A stretch of DNA of 64,000 bases from Bugulina stolonifera (lineage: Eukaryota > Bryozoa > Gymnolaemata > Cheilostomatida > Bugulidae), in the NCBI GenBank assembly GCA_935421135.1, contig OW285193.1, positions 1,240,001 to 1,304,000 of the forward strand. The letters are read 5' to 3'. This document shows, in pieces, positions 10,138 through 20,500 of this stretch. Numbering within the stretch: position 1 is the first letter of the stretch; every line of letters starts with the position of its first letter. The notes under the pieces were generated by a model. That model did no database searches. It saw nothing but the letters and a program-made list of their open reading frames with translations, and had not been told where the DNA came from. The translations under genes and the position numbers were made by a program.

Positions 10138-13100
10138 AGCATTTACAGAAATATATGTATAACTGTCTAAATAGTTTAAATTTTATACTTGCAATAAGGG
10201 ATTTTGTTTGTTTTGGTTAATTGAATATGTAAAACGACCATATATTACCATCAAATTTTGGGAACAGACTACGACTAACACTAAATGAAGAGAAGACAAC
10301 TTCTGCAAGAACTGAAAACATTGAAATGATAACAGTGTAGTTAGGTGGGCATGTACTTTTACAAAAAATTACATGGTGTATGCTATATTATTTTCAATGG
10401 AGGTCTATGCCAGAAATACCATGCATGTACATGTATATGCGGTATGTACTATACAAATATTTACGAGCGCTCCCTTGCAACCCTTTGCAACGCCACAAGA
10501 TTGGCCAATTACTAAGGAGAAGGTGCTGTGGTGTTTGCTGCTTTTTGGTGACATACAGCAAACTTATGAATACAAGGTTGGTAGAACAAATAGATCTTTT
10601 CTGCTCTAAAAAGAGTTTAGGCAACAAGAAGACAATATTGCTGTTCAAATGTGAACACTCTGATAATTTACATACATGTGGTATATGTTGTATGTACATG
10701 TGGGTATACAGTGCTCCAAACCCGCTAGTAAAATATGCTACGACCATCTAAGTGCAAAGCAAAAGACCACAGATGATTTATTATACAGTTGAGAAACAAT
10801 ATAATTATAAGTTATATAATGGATATACCCATATATACTCGTACATCATGACCGTCTGTGTTCAGGCGGACACAGTCTTGTGAGACTAAACAAGGTTGAA
10901 CACAGCACATCACCTGTACTGAAACCCCATGGGAATTGCACCCATTCACAATTTGTGTCAACCCGAGACATATTCCGCTGTTGAGAATGAATATTATCAA
11001 ACATAGCTGTATTTTAGGCCTATGCACTACTAGTTAGTGATGTGTACAAGAACAATGTTAATACCTTTTCGTACATTGTCAGAGTGCAAGGTGTTCTTAA
11101 CAAGGATCCCATTTAAGATGCTTGTATATGGGTCTTCTCAACTTTCAGGAACATTAATTGAGAGCATCAACATCTGGTGACTGACAGCATCTAAACAATT
11201 AGAACAATACTTTAAACAAGGTGTAATATTTGACAATCGAAGCAGGTCTCATTTCTCTGCGCTGCAAGCAACTTTCATACCTTACCAATCTCAACCAATT
11301 AACTCGAACACACAGGGCAGCATGTAGCGCAACAACTCTGCAGTTCAAGTCTCCATCACGATTGTTTACACTAACAGAGCATTACGTAGAAGTACCTGTG
11401 GTAGAACCACTACCACTAACATGTTAAATTCTTTGAATAGCAAAATATAATTTATATAGCAGTATCAGACGTTGGGCAGTACCAGAAAAGTTAGATGATG
11501 ACATTTTTAGATGGAGTTCTGAGGAGTTGAAATAGTTTTTCATCGTTAATCAAAAGCAAGTGGTCGTTAAACGTCTATAGAGAGAATACTGCGCCCACAT
11601 CTGTCGATTTTCTCAAAAAGGTAAACTGTGAAACTGAAAAATGGTCAACTCAATAGCTATTTTCTTACAATATCATGACGGGCATGTATAGTTAACTTAC
11701 AATCTGCTAGTTTCCACTCATTAGCCAATCTGACCTGAGTTGAGTCAAACTACATGTAACCTATATACTTATTCAAGAGAGAGTCTTCCCTCAATCCTTC
11801 CATCGTGAGATCGGAGAGTAGCAGCTTGACATCTGTTTTCTTAAATCCTGCTGAAAGTATACGCCTAGTTAACATAGAAATTTGAAGAAAAAAACGGTGT
11901 TGGAGCAGAGATAGTACATGTATTAGGTGGATTTAAACCTATGCATTTAAACATTACCCTACTGGGACTTGTTAGCCTTGAAAAAATTAGCTGTTCACCA
12001 ACAAGATAGAGTCCAAGTCCATTGGGTTTAAAGAGGGAGTATTTCCAAAATTGACCAAAACCAATCAAAAGGCTGAATAGCTTGTTGAATAGTACTTGCC
12101 TAGAGCTATTCAAAAAGGTCTGCTAGTGCAACAGCAGATGATGTCATCAGCCACAAGTGGATCTCAAACAAAGGCAGTCTATGTCATCTGAGTAACCCAG
12201 TTAACCTTGTTATAAAGCACATGGAAAAGCTTTTATTCAATAACTTTTCTATTAACCAAGAGTTTATAAATTCCTTCTACACTTTTGATAACATGATACT
12301 TGACCACATATATTCACTTGTCTTTTTTATTTCAAACATCAAGGAAGTGCAATTAGCAAGAAAACTTCTCATTTATTTGAGGATATACTACAATGATAAG
12401 ACAACTTCTTCATATTTTCTAAAAACTCCCATGAGTGAATAGAGGTAGTGGGTGTCCGATTTTCCAATATTTTTCCAAAACACACATAACTACTTATGGT
12501 AAAACAATATTAGCACCGAAAGAGAAATAAGTAACCAAATTTAGCATAAATGGTTACCAATTATATTTCTCTGCCCATACAAGAGGGGACAACTCAGGAA
12601 GACTACCCAGTCTGTGGTGCTACTCCCACTTTAATACAGCACAAAGCTTTGTCTTGAAGCTGTTTACTGCTGAACTTGGATTTTACCACTTTAACTTTGC
12701 AAGTAAAAGAGGGAGGCAGGAGCCAGAGAGATTGTAAGGCAGACTGTAAATACCTGTAAGTCTATTACTATTATACTATTCATAGCAATGCAACTTAAAG
12801 TAATGTAAAACATGTACTACTATGTGTAACCTCTAATGTAAGCGAATGGGATGGTGTATTTATATCTACATGTTAGCCAGAGATATAAAAAATAGGATCA
12901 CTGGTGATAAAAATTATATCTGTAATAGAAGGTGAAATGCTTGTAGACAGACAACTCACTTGAAAGGACTAGTGCATACATGGAGCTGATGACGGTCAGA
13001 ATATCCATAGTTCACTAGGCCTGTTTGAAGGAGACCGCTTCACGGCTGCAATGTCTATAATTGAGGCAGACAGAGGAAAGATGCACCACGCTGACACTAA

Positions 13101-14161
13101 ATGTTTGACAATGCTAGAAGATGGGAGTCCCATTTCAACCAACTCGTACTCCTACAATCAGTGATGAATACGTCAGATATAATATGTTTTGCTGAATAAA
13201 CAAGGATACTTACAATACTCACTTATGTGAGTTCCCAACGCATGTTATTGATTCTAATACTCATATACATGTATGGCAGAAAAGCAGATGTGTAGTTACT
13301 TGGTATACTAGCAACTAGTTTTTTCAACTTGAGCCAAAGTGTGTTTAGGTCAAGTAAACTAACGGCAGCAAACAAACTGTTGACATACGGTGTAGCATAA
13401 ATATTTTAGAAAGTCAATAGTATAAACATGGTATTAGAAAAAAGAGTTTCAAAACTAACAGTCACAGTACCAGTGAGATGTAATTTTCCTGCGGCATAAT
13501 ACACTGGTCAATTTGCTGTGTATTAGCCTACAAATAGGATAGTGATAAGTATCTGTTGAATAAAAAAATAAAGGCAAACAGTTAGGAACTTTAAGGTGAG
13601 GGTTGACTAAAAATTCACTGCAAACATGACAAATAAAACAAAAGTGTGGACAAATGAAATAGCCCCTATACCATTAACTAGACTTTCACCTTGACTACAA
13701 ACTTACAATTATATTATTAAATTATTATTGTAATTTGCATAGTACTACATCTTTTTTCTAATAAAGCTTGATCCTATAATAATACTAAGCATTACAGCTA
13801 AAGTAATTATATTATATTATAATAAATAATTATCTTTTTTATAATTCTAAGTTTTAGAAGTCAAGCTTTAAATTAAAAAAATACTAAGCTTTACTTAACG
13901 CCAGCTGATTGACAAGGTTTTGGTGAAATAAAGTTGTAACACTCGTTTCACTCTATAGCCATGGTTTATTCAACACAGTATTCTACATAAAAGTAGAATA
14001 ACGATTATTACATTAAAAAATTAGAGAAACTTGATTACTTGTAGGACTTTACAAAGAGAAACTACATTATTGACAGGAAGCAGAAACACTACTCTTTGCA
14101 TACCATATCGGCAAAAGCTCCACAATAAGAAATAAAAGTTGCTGTAGAGTTGTCTTCTTTT

Positions 14162-14246
14162 TTACGTTTTCGAACTGTCCGGTTGCGAATTGTCCGGTTT
14201 CGGAATGTCCTGTTTCGAACTGTCTTTTTCGAAATGTCCCTTTACC
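14162..14246 (-). repeat. right terminus with 15-bp iteron array
   Basis: Reverse complement of the left iteron array, read inward from the end sequence GGTAAAGGGACATTTCGAAA. The outermost 15 or so bases differ from the left end, while the TTCGAAAAAGAC core and the four iterons agree. The end of the small element at about 7387 repeats the GGYAAAGGRACATTT form, which supports this boundary. Confidence 0.7.
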
Positions 14247-14255
14247 GTCAACAGA
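14247..14255. repeat. target site duplication, right copy
   Basis: GTCAACAGA, identical to 1087-1095 and directly abutting the right end of the foldback element. Confidence 0.8.
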
Positions 14256-14312
14256 ACAGTCACCAGTAGACGTAGTCATAGAGTTAGTAGAGCTGCCCTT
14301 TCGACTAGCCAT
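14247..14312 (-). pseudogene. N-terminal 22 codons of the same retrotransposon ORF1
   Basis: The minus-strand ATG at 14310-14312 begins MASRKGSSTNS, a Ser/Thr-rich leader, and continues to ...CSVD at the edge of the 9-bp repeat. The next ORF1 codon (Lys of the KCGGCKK block) is at 1086-1084. The reading frame therefore resumes exactly when the 13,151-bp insert plus one target-site copy is skipped. This is what shows that the DNA between 1096 and 14246 is one inserted unit. The retrotransposon 5' UTR should extend rightward past 14312; its end could not be located. Confidence 0.7.
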
Positions 14313-15787
14313 AGCAGTTGCTATTAAAATAATGTCCTTGTAATTGTTGGTTTAGTTGTTAATTATTTTTGTAATTGTAACTGTTAGTAAGAGAAAAGTA
14401 AAGTTAGTAAAGTAAAAGAAGTGACAGACAAATGAAATTTCAATAGGATATCAGTAAGGCGGGATCGCTCGAAAAACACGTCCGTTCAGTTCAGCCAGTT
14501 CTTGCCAGTTGGTTTCCTTGCCAGTTAAAACCAACTGGCAAGGAAACCACAGAGTTGGCTGTTGAAAGTGAGATTGAGAATAATTTATCGCTATGGTAGT
14601 AGCTTGTGTTCTCTATTTGTACACCCCTTCTTCTTTCACTCCTGCTTAACAGCATGGAGACATGCAGTAAAGTAACATGATGCCGGTTACTACATTATAT
14701 TATTTTACCACTTACCCGCCTACAACAAATAAAACTGTATTTTTTAATATAACATATACATGTAAATGTACATGCATGCATATGTACATAGTACAACATA
14801 TAAATCTGTAATTTGTATCTGCTATACATTGTCTCAGCACCAACATTGTATAAACAACATACTGCAGAGGGAGTTGTGCTCTCATGAAAAAAGAAACGCC
14901 AACAAGTTAATGTTAGCCATTGATCTTCCAGACTAAGTCGAGTTATATTGCGGCTTAGCATTGACGCACGTAGTTACTCGAAGATTACAACTTTCTAAAA
15001 ACCCACAGCTATACTAAATGAATGCAACATTGACATTTGTCAGCCGCTTCCTGTGAACATAGTTAAAATTAATAAATATATAATTATAATAATTATTCAA
15101 CTCATATTCATATCCATATTGTAAATAATAACAATATAAGGCAGTGTTTCTGTGTTTGGTCAATATCTTCATCATAATTGGTACAAAAATAATTACCAAA
15201 GTAAGTACGGTAGCGCAGGCTTACTAATGTTTTGTACCTAAGTCATATAGATATATGTAATTTAATATTTATACTACTTCAATTGAATTTAGTTCTTAGC
15301 CTATTTAAAATGAATTTTTCGCTTATGGTCGTTCCGACTTCTTGCTTCTCTCAGTCTGAGTCTTTACTTTTGCTTACTACGATTTCTGTAATAAACAGTG
15401 CCACAGGGTTAATGTTAAATGTAGGTTAATGTAAATGTAGTGACTAAAATTTGGAACACAAGCCAATTTTACCAAATATTTGGCAACACAATCAGTTTTA
15501 CATTTACAGTAGAACAAGAAAAACTCCATTAGCAAAAGTACAACGTTTTAAATATCTACTCTTCTAAAACTAGCCATGTTATGTAATTATAATTAATTTA
15601 TTATAATAGGTTCACATTCACTATATATATATACATTTGTGAATATGCCTTCAATAACCAAAGTTCATGAAGATGGGGTTCTTTAGGCTATCATGTTCTA
15701 AGTTTTTATTGGCCAACGACTTGAAATCCGCCGCTGGCAAGTTTCTAACTGTTAGTTAATCTTAAAAGATGTATTGACCTCGATAGG
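14313..15787. other. retrotransposon 5' flank and gene-free DNA
   Basis: Probably contains the 5' UTR of the minus-strand retrotransposon, which should begin just right of 14312. A strong hairpin sits at 14511-14548. The rest is AT-rich without a convincing coding region. Confidence 0.4.
14511..14548. repeat. perfect 16-bp-stem hairpin
   Basis: GGTTTCCTTGCCAGTT, a 6-base loop AAAACC, then AACTGGCAAGGAAACC. The inner part CCAGTTGGTT also recurs just upstream. It may be a structured 5' UTR of the retrotransposon or a tiny palindromic insertion. Confidence 0.6.
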
Positions 15788-17044
15788 TTGTCCCAATGCA
15801 TTATTTTATATAACATGTTCAATAATGGCTTCGCATCAATGGACTTACACAATCAAAACAAGTTTAAAGCTGAAAGAAGATCCTTTAAATTGCTACTTCA
15901 TCAAAAGAAGAGAGACTATGTAGCAGAGAAGGTATACAAACCCCTGGAAATAGGTAACTCCAAGCCCTTCTTCAGGCGCCTGCGGCAAAAGACAGGTCAA
16001 GACAATTTTGTCATAAACTTTATTGATCCCAGAAACTAACAAACCAACCGATAATTCAATGAGATGTGCTGAGATCCTGAACAATTACTTTAATAGTCCT
16101 TTTTGCCAAGAACATCAACTCACACAAAATCCGGAGACCAGTCGAGCTACCAAAGACTTCCAAATGTCCACCGAGGGACCTATTTCACTCATCAATGGAT
16201 TGCCAAAAGGCAAGTCATTTGGCCCAGACGGCATTAGAAAGCCGGACTTACTAATTGCTAAGCTCCGTCAACTGCTCTGTTGGTCTCTAAGCTGATGACA
16301 CCTTATTGTCAACTCGGCTGCTGATACTGCAAACTTTCAGATGAACATCAATGCTGTCCATAAGTGGTCCTGCCAGTGGAAAATATCATTTAATGACACC
16401 AAATGCCATGCTATCGCATTTGGCGATAAGACAGATCTACTATCCTACAAACTAGGAGACACACTTCTTGATTGGACAGAAGAAACTACATACTTAGGAG
16501 TCATAATGCAAACTAACCTCCAATTCCAAAGGCACATTACACAGAAGACGCAAAAGCGAGTGGAATCCTGGGTGTAATAAAATACGTGCTCTATGATGCT
16601 ACTAAACGTGGGCGCCTCTTAGCATATACCAGTCTCTGTCGCTTGATATCAGAATACGCAGACACTGTCTGCGATCCTTATCTGAAAAGTACTATATACG
16701 ATATTGAAATGGTACAGAATTGTGCTGTGAGGTTTATTCTGGGGCTCAAGTGTCGCGAAAGTGACAATAAAGCCCGAGTTGAGCTATGTTTATAAATGAT
16801 GCGAGAAAGGCGCAGAAGCCACAGATTAAACCTCTTAGCCTGTATCATGAAAGCTGAGGATGCCCACAGTGCGCTGTTATCGGCCTATGACGAAATTATT
16901 AAAAATAATACTAACATGACAGTGATAACAGGAGCTGCAGCTCGTGCTGAACCCACATCCATCTTAACAAATTCCAGAGGCTACCACCGAAGCTTCTTAC
17001 CAAGGACTGTACGCGAGATGAGAGGTGTCATGGGGGATTACTAA
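15788..17044 (+). pseudogene. decayed non-LTR retrotransposon reverse transcriptase
   Basis: Plus-strand fragments in several frames together read as the RT part of a non-LTR element. They comprise a pre-RT helix (KRDYVAEKVYKPLE), GLPKGKSFGPDGI (RT block around motif 1), an abrupt jump to VNSAADTANFQMNINAVHKW and SFNDTKCHAIAFG (the segment after the catalytic motif), TTYLGVIMQTNLQF and a C-terminal region ending at 17044. The catalytic Y/FADD segment and the DNA coding for several hundred residues before it are missing. There are a frameshift near 16030 and stop codons near 16295, 16577 and 16795. It is therefore dead. Its strand is opposite to the retrotransposon at the left edge. Confidence 0.75.
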
Positions 17045-17407
17045 GAAGTAATCCTTAACAACGGTAATGCTGAAACCCCTGGCCAAAACCAAATGCATAC
17101 TGTTACACTAATGAGGCACTCTACTTACGCCGCTGGTGAACAAGAGTGTCCTACCTCATCAGAGGTAAACCAGAGGTAAATCAAAAATGTAGAGAAACCC
17201 TAACCTCAATGAAACAAAACATAAATCAAACTTAGATAAAGCATCAGTGCAATGCTGACTATATGTTGAATGTGCACCTCTAATGTACATAGGCCTATTA
17301 TAGACCTACTACTAACAGGAAAACACTGCAAGCACTGCCTTTAAGTCCCTTCATAATATAAGTGAGCTAGCCTTCAAGTTCGTTGTAATGTGTTACAGTG
17401 AGCAAGT
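17045..17407. other. ric8 upstream region, no gene seen
   Basis: Non-coding AT-rich DNA between the dead retrotransposon and the 21-bp repeats. The ric8 transcription start is presumably in the 3' part; no TATA box or initiator can be assigned. Confidence 0.4.
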
Positions 17408-17470
17408 AGGCTTGAGTTACTCTGGGGTAGGCCTGAGTCACTCTAGAGTAGGCTTGAGTCACTCTGGAGT
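17408..17470. promoter_or_regulatory. 3 x 21-bp tandem repeat with AP-1-like sites
   Basis: Three adjacent 21-bp units each contain a TGAGT(C/T)A heptamer, at 17413-17419 (TGAGTTA), 17434-17440 (TGAGTCA) and 17455-17461 (TGAGTCA). TGAGTCA is the classical bZIP/AP-1 site. The array ends 52 bp before the ric8 start codon and keeps the sites two helical turns apart. A regulatory function is inferred. Confidence 0.4.
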
Positions 17471-17522
17471 ATATTAGTGTTGATACCTGCTACTAATCTA
17501 CTGTATGTATGTACATGTAGCT

Positions 17523-20500
17523 ATGGCTGGTTTGAGAGAGTTTGTGGAGGAGTACAGGGATAGGTTTGACCTTGACCTCAAGACGGCAGATAGAGAGCTG
17601 CTGGTTAATTCAATACGGGAGACTTTGAGGGCTGGCGATTTGCCTGCCCAATCCCAGCAACTCTTTACAGCTCTTAACGCAATTAGAATATTGAGCCGTG
17701 CCAAGCATGATATAAAGGTAGGTGTATAGTTATTGGTAGTGTAGGCCTACATGTACACTGTAGTCTGAAATACTAGTAGTGTAGGCCTACATGTACACTG
17801 TAGTCTGAACTACTAGTAGTGTAGGTCTACATGTACACTGTAGTCTGAAATACTAGTAGTGTAGGCCCACATTTACAGCGATTTTTCAAATTCATGATTC
17901 CGCCTACTGTGCATTGTAGAAAAATAATACATGCATAAACACAATTTGAACTCCGTAGAACAATGAAGCTCAAGAGAAGTAAACAAGAAATAGCTGTAAT
18001 TGTGCTTTTTAATTTTCATGGAAATACCTGTGAACCTTTTAATTATCATCTCTCAAAACTCATTTGAGAGAAGACAACTTCTTATTAGTAGCGGTTTAGC
18101 GAATATACATGCTATTCCCTATATTTAAATTTTACTATCATATAAGCAGATTCTCTATTCTTTTAGTGAATAGAGAATAGCATATATTTCTCTATTCTTA
18201 AAACTATCGAGTCCCACCCCTGCCAATGACAAGTGTACCACCCCTGCTAATGACAAGTGTACCACCCCTGCCAATGACATGTGTACCACCCCTGCCAATG
18301 ACATGTGTATCACCCCATAGCTGTGTTACTGACTAAGCACTCTTGTAGGTGTAATAATATACAATGTGGTATTGTTACTAGTGTGGTCCTATAATACCAG
18401 TATTAGCCCCCTGTATTAGTACAGTACTGACTCATATACAATGTGTCTGCCAACAGGAGTGGATGGATGAGGAAATGTTCAGTCTTCTAATGATTCACTC
18501 ATTACTAGACCACTATAAGCATGCAGGGGACGCTGTGCTACTGCCCGACAATATCGACACAGATGTAGTTACTGAGGCTATTAAGTGTCTCTGTAACCTC
18601 ACAATGAACAGTGAGAGGGTGAGTTGATGTGATCCCCTTAGGCCTTGGAGTTGACTGGGGCCTTGACTGTATATGCTACTAGTGTTGAGGATTAGTGTTT
18701 GCTGTACTTGCTACTGGTAGTTACTAGTAGTTACTAGCAGTTACTAGTAGTGAGTAGTAATTAGTAGCAACTTCATGTAGTAATCCTGAGTCTGGGTTTT
18801 GACAGTATCTGTCATTGCTGACTTCATAATATGTACTTTTATGTTATAAGACAGATTGGCGAACAGTCTTTGCCTAGTGGTTAGAGCTCTGGGTGATCCA
18901 GGTTCGATTCCTGTAAAGGTCACTGGTTGTGTTGGGAAGGGCATTCAGCCTTATAACTTTCCTGTACTACCTGCCCACTTTGGTACCTTCTACACCCCAA
19001 AAAAACTGCCGATCTCTTTAGAGCACTGTTTTCTTACCTGGGAATAATGGTGGAAAGTAAATAGCCCTTTTTACGTTATAAGGCCGATAGGCTTATACTA
19101 ATCAGTGAAATACGTAACTTGCCGGCTTTACTTCCCACTATTAATCCCAGTTAAGGAAGCAATTATCTAAAGAAGTCTGCATTCTCTCTAGTTTGGGGAA
19201 GGCACGTCACCAATGGTAAAGCTACTATGTGGTACAGGAGCGTTATAAGGTTGGATGCTCTTCCTAACACCACCAATAACTTTTTAGGGGAAATTGAACC
19301 TGGGCCTCAGCATGGACGTCCATAGCCCTTACCACTAGGCCACAGCTGCTCCCTAAATGAAATACGTAACTGTGGATGAAATTTGATTCCGCTCTTATAC
19401 TTTCATCAATCAGGTACAAGCTATGTGTGAAAAGTCACAGTGTGTGCTGGGATTACTACAGAGAGCTAAAACGTACTTTGACAAATCTATTCAACACACT
19501 CTAAAGGTGAGTAACCATGTACGAGCTATGGGTGTTGACTGTATGTGCTACGAGTGTTGACGATTAGTGTTTGCTGTACATGCTATGGGTGTTACTTGTG
19601 TGTGCATTATGGGTATTGACTGTACAATGTACATACTATGGGTGTTGGGTGTATGCGCTATGGATGCTGACAACACATTAGGCCCTATAGGTGTCTATGG
19701 CACATGCTACAATTGTTGACTGTATGTGTCATTGGGTATTGACTGTGCATGCTATTGGGTATTGACTGTGTATGCTATTGGGTATTGACTGTGTATGCTA
19801 TTGGGTATTGACTGTGCATGCTACTGGGTATTGACTGTACATGCTATTGGGTATTGACTGTGCATGCTATTGGGTATTGACTGTACATGCTATTGGGTAT
19901 TGACTGTGTATGCTATTGGGTATTGACTGTGTATGCTATTGGGTATTGACTGTACATGCTATTGGGTATTGACTGTACATGCTATTGGGTATTGACTGTG
20001 TATGCTATTGGGTATTGACTGTGTATGCTATTGGGTATTGACTGTACATGCTATTGGGCATTGACTGTACATGCTATTGGGTATTGACTGTGTGTGCTAT
20101 TGGGTATTGACTGCACATGCTATTGGGTATTGACTGTACATGCTATTGGGCATTGACTGTACATGCTATTGGGTATTGACTGTGTGTGCTATTGGGTATT
20201 GACTGTGTATGCTATTGGGTATTGACTGTACATGCTATTGGGTATTGGCTGTGTATGCTATTGGGTATTGACTGTGCATGCTATTGGGTATTGACTGTGC
20301 ATGCTATTGGGTATTGACTGTACATGCTATTGGGTATTTACTGTACATGCTATTGGGTATTGACTGTACATGCTATTGGGTATTGACTGTACATGCTATT
20401 GGGTATTCACTGTACATGCTATTGGGTATTGACTGTACATGCTATTGGGTATTGACTGTACATGCTATGAGTGCTGCTAATTTCTGCACTGAAATAGGGG

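Larger units (their letters stand above)
1096..14246. mobile_element. 13.15-kb giant foldback (palindromic) DNA transposon, MULE-like
   Basis: The two halves are inverted copies of each other. Examples: the 216-bp block at 3364-3579 is the reverse complement of 10812-11027, and 2964-3161 matches 11230-11427, with only a few differences over several hundred bases. The unit is flanked by a 9-bp direct repeat GTCAACAGA (1087-1095, 14247-14255) and splits a retrotransposon ORF1 in frame. The ends share TTCGAAAAAGACAGTTCGAA followed by 15-bp iterons. A 9-bp duplication, G-starting ends and relics of a FLYWCH/MULE-type transposase exon in each arm point to the Mutator superfamily. No complete transposase is present, so it is non-autonomous. 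Arms differ by indels: the right arm has roughly 600 bp extra near 12032-12632 and about 290 bp near 11645-11930. There is also a non-matching patch (about 4640-5000 versus 9230-9690). Confidence 0.85.
7621..14246. repeat. right arm of the giant inverted repeat
   Basis: Inverted partner of 1096-7130. The innermost pairing seen is AGTACCCCTAGCAGTCATGT at 7621 against its complement ending at 7130, which leaves a spacer of about 490 bp. Coordinates of matched positions sum to 14391 in the middle of the arms but to about 15340 at the ends, giving the net extra length of the right arm (about 950 bp). Confidence 0.85.

Noticed and set aside
12221..12442. 73-codon frame in the right arm
   Set aside because: Lies in the segment missing from the left arm; AT-rich composition and no similarity recognised.
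18846..18915. Functional tRNA gene
   Set aside because: A and B boxes are present but no cloverleaf with a proper acceptor stem can be folded; the conserved downstream body marks a SINE.
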